A DNA stretch of 35,246 nt. Source: an uncultured Eubacteriales bacterium. GTDB taxonomy: Bacteria > Bacillota > Clostridia > Lachnospirales > Lachnospiraceae. Shown piece after piece: positions 7,553-15,385 of this stretch. The notes under the pieces are model-generated. The model saw only the letters and a list, made by a program, of their open reading frames with translations. It ran no database searches and was not told the DNA's origin. The position numbers and the translations under genes were made by a program. Positions within the stretch are counted from its first letter, which is position 1. Each line of letters opens with the position of its first letter. The DNA lies in the NCBI GenBank assembly GCA_949292725.1, contig CASFAQ010000009.1:1-35246 (forward strand), read 5' to 3'.

Positions 7553-8591
7553 TATAATCACCTCGTGAAATTGCAATTTCATAACCTGCTTTTTTCAAGT
7601 TACAACGTAATAATTCTATACTTTCTGCCGCTTCATTGCCAAGATATGCCTTGTTATCATATATAATATAATTCTTTCTTGCATGCATTGGCGAAAGATT
7701 TGGCATAATGACATTGGCTCCATATAATATTCCCTTATTATGTCCATTTTCATCCATGGTCTGAAGTGCAGTTGTTGCCGGCAGCAGTACATGCGGATGG
7801 ATCAGCCGTATGATCGCAAGAAGCTTAAGCGTAAGCATAACGCTGCCATTTTTCTGATCTGCAAACGGCGTATTATGTTGAGCTATAAATGGACCTATAC
7901 CAACCATATGAGGTTTAAAATCCATGATCAATTTCAGATCCTTATAAATGGTATCGACATTCTGTCCATACGAGCCCACCATAAAACCGCATCCCGTCTG
8001 AAAACCGATACGTTTAAGGTCATACAGACATCTTATACGATTCTGATAAGACATATTGTCCGGGTGTAGCATTTTGTAATGCTCTTCGTCTGCCGTCTCG
8101 TGTCTTAACAGGTATCTGTCTGCACCGGCATCATAATATTTTTTATAGGTCTCAAAGCTTTTTTCGCCAATTGAAAGTGTAACGGCACAATCTCCGTGCT
8201 TTTCTTTTATGGCTGAGATTATGCTGCACATATATTCATCAGAGTAATATTCATCCTCGCCGCCCTGCAACACGAAGGTTCTGAATCCCAGCTCATACCC
8301 GGTATCCGCACATAAAAGTATATCTTCCCCGGTAAGTCTGTACCGCGTTATATTGCAATTATCCCTTCTTATACCGCAATAATAGCAGTTATTCCTGCAG
8401 TAGTTCGTAAATTCTATAAGGCCTCTGATATATATTTTATTGCCAAATAATTTGCGGGTCACATATCTTGCACGCTCTGATAAACACTCCAATATTTCTT
8501 TATCTTTACTATCAATTATAGTTGCAAGCGTTTCCCTGTCAATAGTATGATTTATACATATATTATCTATTATTTTATATACATCATCCAT
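7545..8591 (-). CDS. hydE: [FeFe]-hydrogenase H-cluster radical SAM maturase HydE
   Basis: Radical S-adenosylmethionine enzyme that helps build the dithiomethylamine-bridged diiron subcluster of [FeFe] hydrogenase. The cluster motif CRNNCYYC places Cys65, Cys69 and Cys72 as CxxxCxxC. The stretch LRHETADEEHYKMLHP is characteristic of HydE as against BioB or PylB. At 348 residues it matches the family. Start 8591 is preferred: GGGGAG lies 9 nt upstream, and the predicted promoter puts the transcription start near 8615, downstream of the alternative ATG at 8621. hydF, hydG and the hydrogenase itself are not in the window. Confidence 0.93.
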   Translation of the reverse strand: MDDVYKIIDNICINHTIDRETLATIIDSKDKEILECLSERARYVTRKLFGNKIYIRGLIEFTNYCRNNCYYCGIRRDNCNITRYRLTGEDILLCADTGYELGFRTFVLQGGEDEYYSDEYMCSIISAIKEKHGDCAVTLSIGEKSFETYKKYYDAGADRYLLRHETADEEHYKMLHPDNMSYQNRIRCLYDLKRIGFQTGCGFMVGSYGQNVDTIYKDLKLIMDFKPHMVGIGPFIAQHNTPFADQKNGSVMLTLKLLAIIRLIHPHVLLPATTALQTMDENGHNKGILYGANVIMPNLSPMHARKNYIIYDNKAYLGNEAAESIELLRCNLKKAGYEIAISRGDYNE

Positions 8592-8621
8592 ATATACCAT
8601 GTCTCCCCAATTTGTATGCAT

Positions 8622-8650
8622 ATGTTATCATGAATATATTTTTATTGCAA
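8622..8650 (-). promoter_or_regulatory. Promoter of hydE
   Basis: On the minus strand TTGCAA (8650-8645) is followed after 17 bp by TAACAT (8627-8622), preceded by an extended TGA. TTGCAA is its own reverse complement and is also the -35 of the glmS promoter. Confidence 0.6.
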
Positions 8651-8673
8651 TGGATTTGATATAAGTATATACT
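8645..8673 (+). promoter_or_regulatory. Promoter of glmS
   Basis: TTGCAA (8645-8650) and TATACT (8668-8673) with 17-bp spacing. Predicted transcription starts about 24 bp before the ATG, with Shine-Dalgarno GGAGG between. The -10 lies in the centre of a perfect palindrome. Confidence 0.7.
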
Positions 8674-8680
8674 TATATCA
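8657..8680. promoter_or_regulatory. 24-bp perfect palindrome, candidate operator
   Basis: The half-site TGATATAAGTAT is followed directly by its exact reverse complement ATACTTATATCA, with no spacer and no mismatch. It covers the glmS -10 box and part of its spacer, and lies just upstream of the hydE -35. A dimeric repressor bound here would block glmS initiation. The cognate regulator is not in the window. AT-rich composition makes short palindromes common, but 12 matched pairs placed on a -10 box is well beyond the local background. Confidence 0.6.
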
Positions 8681-8703
8681 TAGACCTGATTGGAGGATTA
8701 TTT

Positions 8704-10533
8704 ATGTGCGGAATAATAGGATATACAGGAAATCTTGATGCCAGACAGATTATCATTAACGGTCTTCTGACGCTTGAATACAGAGGATACGACAGCGCCG
8801 GAATTGCATTTTTTTCCAACGGCACCTCAGATGTAGTGACTATAAAAACTACAGGAAAGGTCAATAATCTGGCGGAAAAGCTCAAAAAAAATAATGCAGA
8901 CTCCACACCCGTGTGCGGAATAGGTCATACAAGATGGGCGACACATGGTGGAGTATCAGAAACCAATTCCCATCCGCATTCCTGTGGAAACGTAACGCTC
9001 ATACATAACGGAATAATAGAAAACTATCACGAACTTGCCAATATGCTAAGTGAAAAAGGGATATTTCCGGTATCTCAGACTGACAGCGAGATTGCCGCAA
9101 TGTTAATTAACTATTATTACGAGGGAGATGCCTGCAAGGCAATACGCAAAGCAATCAATATGCTGGAGGGTTCATATGCTTTCTGTATAATTTTTTCCGA
9201 CAAGCCCGGCGTTATATATTCCATACGCAAGAACAGCCCCCTTATTGGAGCAATATGTGATGAGGGTGCATTCGTAGCCTCCGATGTCGTTGCGGTCATA
9301 GATTATACAAAGGAATATTTTATACTTCCTGAGGATCATATTGCGATATTGACTGCAGATTCATTTAAGATATATGATTTGCATGGTAAAGAAGTGATAC
9401 CTGATGTGATGCGGGTCAATTGGGATATTGCCGCAGCAAAAAAGGGCGGTTATGAACATTTTATGCTTAAGGAGATTCATGAACAGCCTGAAGCTATCAC
9501 AAAAACCATTTCGCCAAGGATAATAGGCGGACTTCCTGATTTTTCTAACGACAATGTGCCCGATGAACTCTTTAAAGGCATAAGCAATATAGTAATCACA
9601 GCCTGTGGAACTGCAATGCATGCCGGTATGTTCGGGCGTACAATGATAGAAAGATATTCCCGGATACCTGTAAGTGTGGAGATAGCCTCCGAGTTCAGAT
9701 ATTCGGATCCAATATTATCTGAGAAAACACTTGTAATAGCTATATCACAGTCAGGAGAAACCGCTGATACACTTGCTGCCGTCAGGCTGGCTAAGAGTTG
9801 CGGGGCAAGGACACTTTCGGTTGTCAATGTTAAGGGTTCAATAATAGCCAATGAAAGCGATTACGTTCTATATACCCATGCCGGTCCGGAGATATCAGTT
9901 GCCAGCACCAAAGCATACGTAGTGCAGCTATCGCTAATGTACCTCATTGCATACAGAATAGCCATGATTAATAACAAACTGTCTTGCGAAGAGGCAAAGG
10001 ATAAGGTTAACGGCATTATTACAGCAGTAAATAATATGAAAAAAGTTCTTAAAATGGACGAAGAATTATATCTTATTACCAATAAGCTTGCAAAAGCCGA
10101 AGATATCTTCTATCTTGGACGTGGACTTGATTATGCCATTGCATGTGAAGGTTCTCTCAAGTTAAAAGAAATAAGTTATATTCACGCAGAGGCCTACGCA
10201 GCCGGTGAGTTAAAGCATGGTACTATATCTCTTATAACTGATAATGTTCCGGTCATTGCCTTTGCAACACAGGAACACATTTATCAGAAGGTAATATCCA
10301 ATGTTGTTGAGGTCCGTTCACGCGGAGCGTATGTAATACTTGTAACATCTGCAGGAAAACATGTGGATACAACATTATGCGACCATCATATTGTACTGCC
10401 GAGAATGGATGAGGAGTTTACTCCTTTCTGCACCGCTGTAATCCTGCAATATCTTGCATACTATACTGCAGTAAGGCGTAATCTCAACGTAGACCAGCCA
10501 AGAAATCTTGCAAAATCTGTAACAGTAGAATAA
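8704..10533 (+). CDS. glmS: Glutamine--fructose-6-phosphate aminotransferase (isomerizing)
   Basis: Makes glucosamine-6-phosphate from fructose-6-phosphate and glutamine, the entry to UDP-GlcNAc and peptidoglycan. It has 609 residues, as usual. The N-terminal glutaminase domain begins MCGIIGY, Cys2 being the nucleophile after Met removal, and includes GHTRWATHG and the NSHPH stretch. Two SIS sugar-isomerase domains follow (GTAMHAG around 300; LGRGLDYAIACEGSLKLKEISY around 465-487), and the protein ends LAKSVTVE, the conserved C-terminal tail that closes the active site. The 82-bp space before it cannot hold a glmS ribozyme; control appears to be at the promoter palindrome instead. Confidence 0.97.
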   Translation: MCGIIGYTGNLDARQIIINGLLTLEYRGYDSAGIAFFSNGTSDVVTIKTTGKVNNLAEKLKKNNADSTPVCGIGHTRWATHGGVSETNSHPHSCGNVTLIHNGIIENYHELANMLSEKGIFPVSQTDSEIAAMLINYYYEGDACKAIRKAINMLEGSYAFCIIFSDKPGVIYSIRKNSPLIGAICDEGAFVASDVVAVIDYTKEYFILPEDHIAILTADSFKIYDLHGKEVIPDVMRVNWDIAAAKKGGYEHFMLKEIHEQPEAITKTISPRIIGGLPDFSNDNVPDELFKGISNIVITACGTAMHAGMFGRTMIERYSRIPVSVEIASEFRYSDPILSEKTLVIAISQSGETADTLAAVRLAKSCGARTLSVVNVKGSIIANESDYVLYTHAGPEISVASTKAYVVQLSLMYLIAYRIAMINNKLSCEEAKDKVNGIITAVNNMKKVLKMDEELYLITNKLAKAEDIFYLGRGLDYAIACEGSLKLKEISYIHAEAYAAGELKHGTISLITDNVPVIAFATQEHIYQKVISNVVEVRSRGAYVILVTSAGKHVDTTLCDHHIVLPRMDEEFTPFCTAVILQYLAYYTAVRRNLNVDQPRNLAKSVTVE

Positions 10534-10568
10534 ATAGAGACCGGTTATCACGCCGGTCTCTATTTCTC
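10533..10568 (+). terminator. Rho-independent terminator of glmS
   Basis: A perfect 12-bp stem (AATAGAGACCGG, 10533-10544, with 10553-10564) has an 8-nt loop and is followed by a pyrimidine-rich TTTCTCTTT. The stem starts at the last base of the glmS stop codon. On the minus strand it also lies beyond the xylanase stop and could serve that gene weakly. Confidence 0.85.
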
Positions 10569-10589
10569 TTTATAATTGCTTAATTGCTC

Positions 10590-12776
10590 TTACTGTATCT
10601 TTTCAAATTGCCATATCTGGTTAGTGCCCTGCCAACTTACATTTTCGACAACATTAGTATTATCATACTGTCTTAAATGCACGCAACTCTTATCTCCGCT
10701 CACCTTAGTATATATACTAAACTGAGTAGGATCGCTTGTTGCAGATATCTTAAACTGCTGAGCATCTCCTCCATAGCTGTTATATATGATTATATTAGTA
10801 TTATCTGCTGTAGCTCCTCCCGCAACATCCAGATTGAAGCTGCCAAGGCCATTCTTTATGGTAACATATCCGTTGCCAAGATTGGTTACATACCACTTCT
10901 GTCCTGCCACACCGGTACCTGTTCCTGCTTCTACATTAGCTCCTGCAGTGCCGTTATTATTCGTTACCTGAAGATATTTGCCTGAAGCAGAGTTCTTAAT
11001 ATAATACCAGCCGTCGCTTACACTTCCTGAAGCAACAGTCTGAATTTTTTCAAACTGCCATATCTGATTGCTTCCTTCCCAGTACGCATTTTCTACGACA
11101 TTAGTATTATCATACTGTCTCAAATGTACGCAACTCTTATCACTGCTCACTTTGGTCAGAATTGCATATTGCGAGGACTTACTGGTTGACGCTATCTTAA
11201 ACTGCTGGGCGTCTCCTCCATAGCTGTTATATATTATCATATTGGTATTATCTGCTGTGGCTCCTCCTGCCACATCCAGATTGAAACTGCCAAGACCATT
11301 CTTTATGGTAACATATCCGTTACCAAGATTGGTTACATACCACTTCTGTCCTGCCACACCGGTACCTGTTCCTGCTTCTACATTAGCTCCTGCAGTACCG
11401 TTATTATCCGTTACCTGAAGATATTTGCCTGAAGCAGAATTCTTAATATAATACCAGCCGTCGCTTATGGATGCTGAGCTTACAGTAGTCTGTGAGGATG
11501 CGTTCTCTACTTCACATACAAATGTGGATACGCTGTTAGCCGGAAGATATGCCCAGAATCCATTGCCTGTAAGTTCAAGGTTAGATGTTTTAGCAAGGTT
11601 CTCTGAGCCTGATGTACGATAACGGTCAACGCTCTTAAGGGTCTTACCATTAATCGTAAACTTCTGTGAGCAATCGGATGAACCACTGTTAACTGCAACC
11701 ACAACTGCTTTTCCATCTCCGGTATATGCTGATACATATACATTGCTGTTAGGATTCTCTGTAGCATCCACACGAACATATCCGCGACGGATAAACTTGG
11801 AAAACTGTGCCATGCAGTATCCGCGCTTACTGATTGTTCCATCCTCTTTCATAGGACCATAGCTTCTTCTTATATACCACCATACATATGTCTGAAAATC
11901 ATTAACCATTGCTTTATGTATATGCTCTGCAACATTTATAGCCTCAGGCCATGTGTCTGCCGAGCTGGAACTGTTCGGTGTATATACCTCTGTCATCCAA
12001 AGCTGTTTTGATGAAGCTTTCTGCTGATATAATGGATATGAAAAATTACTGTACTGAGTTCCATAAAGATGTGTTCCAATTATATCCACCTGTGCGAGTG
12101 CCTGTGAATCATTGATAATAGCGTTATAATATGATTTGAGATATGAGAATGACTCAGGAGCGATTATCCTGCAGTTAATGGCGCTTGCGTAATATTTGAG
12201 AAATGTTACAACTTCACTTTCCGTCCACCACGTCCAGTCATATCCATAGTCCGGCTCGTTACATACCGAAATACCATAAAGCTCAACTCCGTTATTCCTC
12301 ATATATGTAACGAAGTCATTAAGATGCTGTGCATATGCCGCATACTTGTCATGCTTAAGACGTTTTGCATTGGATACGCCGCTTTTGTAGAATGTTTCAC
12401 ACATATCAGATGGCGGATTCCATGGTGTTGCAAATACGATTGCACCTTTCGCAATAGCTGCTTTGGCTGTAGCAAGCTCCTTATACCAGTTGTTTCTGTC
12501 GGAATCTACCCATATACGAAGCACCTGAAATCCTAACTGATTAGTTCCGTTACTGAATGCAGTTTCTCTCTGTGCAGATGTCAGATCACCAATCCATGAT
12601 GGATGATTCATACCACCAAATCCCATAATCTCCTGGTGTGTGTTGTTAAGATTGATCACTGCATCCGATGCAGCCTGTGACTGCGTTGCCATCTGCGGAC
12701 ATATGCCTGTCAACATGGCAAATATAATCGCAGCTGCAAAAAACCTACGTGAAAACTTTGTGAAATTAAACCCCAT
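10590..12776 (-). CDS. Secreted GH30 glucuronoxylanase with two ricin-type (CBM13-like) modules
   Basis: Endo-xylanase cutting glucuronoxylan outside the cell. The 728 residues comprise a signal peptide (RRFFAAAIIFAMLTG, likely cleavage near QSQA-AS, residue 36), a GH30 subfamily 8 catalytic domain (about 38-425), and two ricin-type beta-trefoil modules (about 437-580 and 588-728). The acid/base is Glu174 in VCNEPDY and the nucleophile Glu263 in WMTEVYT. The stretch YIRRSYGPMKEDGTISKRGY matches Bacillus XynC, where an Arg here binds the glucuronic acid side chain, so cleavage is probably set by that substituent. Shine-Dalgarno AAGGAGG 7 nt before ATG. The 177-bp upstream gap is AT-rich; no clean -35/-10 pair was found there. 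Monocistronic. Confidence 0.93.
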   Translation of the reverse strand: MGFNFTKFSRRFFAAAIIFAMLTGICPQMATQSQAASDAVINLNNTHQEIMGFGGMNHPSWIGDLTSAQRETAFSNGTNQLGFQVLRIWVDSDRNNWYKELATAKAAIAKGAIVFATPWNPPSDMCETFYKSGVSNAKRLKHDKYAAYAQHLNDFVTYMRNNGVELYGISVCNEPDYGYDWTWWTESEVVTFLKYYASAINCRIIAPESFSYLKSYYNAIINDSQALAQVDIIGTHLYGTQYSNFSYPLYQQKASSKQLWMTEVYTPNSSSSADTWPEAINVAEHIHKAMVNDFQTYVWWYIRRSYGPMKEDGTISKRGYCMAQFSKFIRRGYVRVDATENPNSNVYVSAYTGDGKAVVVAVNSGSSDCSQKFTINGKTLKSVDRYRTSGSENLAKTSNLELTGNGFWAYLPANSVSTFVCEVENASSQTTVSSASISDGWYYIKNSASGKYLQVTDNNGTAGANVEAGTGTGVAGQKWYVTNLGNGYVTIKNGLGSFNLDVAGGATADNTNMIIYNSYGGDAQQFKIASTSKSSQYAILTKVSSDKSCVHLRQYDNTNVVENAYWEGSNQIWQFEKIQTVASGSVSDGWYYIKNSASGKYLQVTNNNGTAGANVEAGTGTGVAGQKWYVTNLGNGYVTIKNGLGSFNLDVAGGATADNTNIIIYNSYGGDAQQFKISATSDPTQFSIYTKVSGDKSCVHLRQYDNTNVVENVSWQGTNQIWQFEKIQ
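10593..11020 (-). repeat. CBM13 tandem repeat, copy 2 (C-terminal)
   Basis: About 428 bp encoding from SDGWYYIKNSASGKYLQV to the end of the protein. It is near-identical, at DNA level too, to the segment at 11040-11467, with a constant offset of 447 bp (149 codons). Differences are scattered single bases, many of them silent. Confidence 0.9.
11040..11467 (-). repeat. CBM13 tandem repeat, copy 1 (internal)
   Basis: Partner of the repeat at 10593-11020. A short spacer encoding TVASGS separates the two. High silent-site identity points to recent duplication or gene conversion. Confidence 0.9.
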
Positions 12777-12883
12777 TTTTTTCCTCCTTAAGAATTATAA
12801 TTAAAACACTTCCTAAGAATAACATATATTATATACATATTTCAAGAGTATAAATTATTAAAAAAATAAAATATATCAAACAA

Positions 12884-12934
12884 AAAACATTCTGTACCAT
12901 GCAGATTGATTTTTCACACAGTACAGAATGTTTT
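12884..12934 (-). terminator. Terminator of the aconitase-like gene
   Basis: A perfect 14-bp stem (AAAACATTCTGTAC, 12884-12897, with 12921-12934) has a 23-nt loop and, on the minus strand, is followed by TTTTTTG. It separates the hydratase gene from the xylanase gene. Confidence 0.85.
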
Positions 12935-12953
12935 ATAATTTATTTACCTGTAT

Positions 12954-15248
12954 TTATCTGCGATTATAATTTATCAGACATCCGTCAAGAATTATATCTC
13001 TTTCATCATCGGTAAGTCTTCCAAGTTCAAACTCGCATTCTATAAGAGATTCTTCCTTAATTACATACGCCTTGCAGGATTCCTTTTTATCCCTGATAAT
13101 ATCGGCTATACCCGGAATAAATATATAATCGTCATTGGCAAAAGGAAGCTCTTTATCATCTCCATTGTATATAAACGGAAGCATTCCCCAGTTAATAAGA
13201 TTGGAGCGGTATCTCTTGGTGGCATATTCATTTGCTATATTAGCGAGACCTCCAAGAACCCTCTGACATGAAGCTGCCTGTTCTCTTGCAGAGCCATCTC
13301 CCGGTTTTACGGCAAATATCGTACTTCCTATGCCACAGCTTACAGGATCCATGTCTTTGAATCTATCATCCTTCTTTACAACATCAAATGCCTGTGCAAA
13401 ACCTGATGCATCCGGATATACTCCCTTTTGTCTTTCCTCTTCAACTGCACGTACCTCTTTTGCCTTTCCCACATATGCAGGATCCTTTCTTGACAGGGCA
13501 AATTCAGCAAGTCCAAGAGGATTTGAGCGGTAGGATGAGGTCTCCCCTGAAGGGATAAGCTCGTCCGTCGTAGTCACCGGATCATGTATCTCAGATACAA
13601 CCTTTAACATAATATTATCTGTAAGAGCTATCATATCCGGCCAGTCCTTAATATTAGGTCCGAATTTAATATCTACCGTCGGATCAGCAACTCCCTTACT
13701 GTCAAATACCCTGTTGGCATATATAGTGCTGTCAAAATGATACAATGGATTGGTATATTTGGTATCCATATCTGTTGCAGGGGTAAGATATCCCTTATTT
13801 GCTGCAGTTGCAGCAATGGATCTTGCATCCATAAGCGCAACTGAAGAAATCTGACCGTTCTGAAGTTTTGAGCCTTCACGATTAGGGAAATTCCTGGTTG
13901 AATGACGTATACTGAGTGCATTGTTCGCAGGCGTATCTCCGGCTCCAAAGCAAGGTCCGCAGAATGCTGTCTTCACTATTGCGCCGGTACCCATAAGCTC
14001 AGCAAGCATACCATTACGCGCAAGTTCCATATATATCGGAGTACTTGCCGGATATATGCTTAAGGTAAATTCATCAGAACCGATACTCTTTCCGCGAAGT
14101 ATGTCAGCAGCCGCGCATATATTTTCAAATCCGCCGCCCGCACAGCCTGCTACAATACCCTGTTCTACATAAAGCCTGTTATTGCGGACTTTATCCTTTA
14201 AGGAATACTCTACCTGTCCGTCAAGACTTACAAGAGCTTTCTTCTCACAGTCATCAAGTATATCCATAAGGTTTGCATTAAGTTCTTCTATAGTATATGC
14301 ATTGCTTGGATGGAACGGCATTGCAATCATAGGCTTAATCTTTGAAAGATCGATGTATACCATACCATCATAATATGCTATATCGGAAGGATAAAGATAC
14401 TCAAAATCCTCAGGTCTGTTATGTATCTCATAAAACTCCTTTATCGTATCATCAGTCTTCCATATTGATGACAGGCAGGTGGTCTCGGTCGTCATAACAT
14501 CAATTCCGATTCTGAAATCAGCGCTCAAAGAATCTATTCCCGGTCCAACGAATTCAAGAACTTTATTATTAACATATCCGTTGGCAAATACAGCCTTTAT
14601 AAGAGCAAGCGCAACGTCCTGCGGACCAACGCCCTGTACCGGTGCGCCGGTCATATATACACCGACCACCTTAGGCATCTTAATATCATACGTCTTTGAC
14701 AAAAGCTGCTTTACAAGCTCAGGACCGCCCTCTCCCATTGCCATGGTTCCGAGCGCGCCGTATCTTGTATGGCTGTCCGAACCAAGTATCATCTTTCCAC
14801 CGCCCGCAAGACATTCTCTTGCATACTGGTGAATTACAGCCTGGTGAGGAGGCACATATACTCCGCCATATTTCTTGGCGCATGTAAGGCCAAACATATG
14901 ATCATCTTCATTGATCGTTCCTCCTACTGCACAAAGACTGTTGTGACAATTGGTCAATACATATGGTATAGGAAATTTCTCAAGTCCTGACGCACGCGCC
15001 GTCTGAATTATTCCAACAAAGGTAATATCATGCGAGGTCAGCTTGTCAAATTTGATCTGTAGCTCATCCATATTTCCTGAAACATTATGCTTTTCAAGAA
15101 TTGAATACGCCATCGTTCCCTTCTTTGCCTGACTGCATGTAATATCTTTTCCGGTCATTTTTTTTATCTGTGACAGCGCGCCATCATTATCCTCATAAAC
15201 ATCCCTTCCATTAACGAGATACGCACCGCCATTACTTAATGTAACCAT
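12954..15248 (-). CDS. Aconitase-superfamily hydratase (YbhJ-like)
   Basis: [4Fe-4S] lyase of the aconitase superfamily, 764 residues. Cluster ligands are visible as Cys369 ([11 protein letters not shown]), Cys430 and Cys433 (FCGPCFG), with spacing close to Cys358/421/424 of mitochondrial aconitase. GSDSHTRYG is conserved, and the C-terminal swivel domain carries [13 protein letters not shown], similar to the SR(N/D)Q substrate loop region. The usual SCTNS around the first Cys is replaced by GCAGGG, so substrate may not be citrate. Length and this motif match the poorly characterised hydratase group that includes E. coli YbhJ. Shine-Dalgarno GGAGGTG. Own promoter and terminator; no citrate synthase or isocitrate dehydrogenase nearby. 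Confidence 0.82.
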   Translation of the reverse strand: MVTLSNGGAYLVNGRDVYEDNDGALSQIKKMTGKDITCSQAKKGTMAYSILEKHNVSGNMDELQIKFDKLTSHDITFVGIIQTARASGLEKFPIPYVLTNCHNSLCAVGGTINEDDHMFGLTCAKKYGGVYVPPHQAVIHQYARECLAGGGKMILGSDSHTRYGALGTMAMGEGGPELVKQLLSKTYDIKMPKVVGVYMTGAPVQGVGPQDVALALIKAVFANGYVNNKVLEFVGPGIDSLSADFRIGIDVMTTETTCLSSIWKTDDTIKEFYEIHNRPEDFEYLYPSDIAYYDGMVYIDLSKIKPMIAMPFHPSNAYTIEELNANLMDILDDCEKKALVSLDGQVEYSLKDKVRNNRLYVEQGIVAGCAGGGFENICAAADILRGKSIGSDEFTLSIYPASTPIYMELARNGMLAELMGTGAIVKTAFCGPCFGAGDTPANNALSIRHSTRNFPNREGSKLQNGQISSVALMDARSIAATAANKGYLTPATDMDTKYTNPLYHFDSTIYANRVFDSKGVADPTVDIKFGPNIKDWPDMIALTDNIMLKVVSEIHDPVTTTDELIPSGETSSYRSNPLGLAEFALSRKDPAYVGKAKEVRAVEEERQKGVYPDASGFAQAFDVVKKDDRFKDMDPVSCGIGSTIFAVKPGDGSAREQAASCQRVLGGLANIANEYATKRYRSNLINWGMLPFIYNGDDKELPFANDDYIFIPGIADIIRDKKESCKAYVIKEESLIECEFELGRLTDDERDIILDGCLINYNRR

Positions 15249-15285
15249 TAATTACACCTCCGTTATTCATAATAAACCAACATAT

Positions 15286-15314
15286 ATAATAGCACTATAA
15301 GCCCACATAATCAA
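15286..15314 (-). promoter_or_regulatory. Promoter of the aconitase-like gene
   Basis: TTGATT and TATTAT with 17-bp spacing on the minus strand, plus an extended TGC before the -10. Back-to-back with the promoter at 15335; their -35 boxes are 20 bp apart. Confidence 0.75.
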
Positions 15315-15334
15315 TTGTACCTTTGTAAAAAAAC

Positions 15335-15363
15335 TTGTTTTTTTTGCATAGTAATTGTATACT
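15335..15363 (+). promoter_or_regulatory. Promoter of the O-antigen polymerase-like gene
   Basis: TTGTTT and TATACT separated by 17 bp, ending 22 bp before the ATG. This rules out the longer reading frame that begins at 15335. Confidence 0.7.
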
Positions 15364-15385
15364 AGCTATATTCGGAGGAAATAAT

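Noticed and set aside
8622..8703. glmS ribozyme
   Set aside because: The gap is 82 bp and is filled by two promoters and a palindrome; no ribozyme core could fit.
12777..12883. Promoter of the xylanase gene
   Set aside because: TTGAAA and several TATA-like runs occur, but none at a 16-18 bp spacing; the AT richness makes any choice arbitrary.
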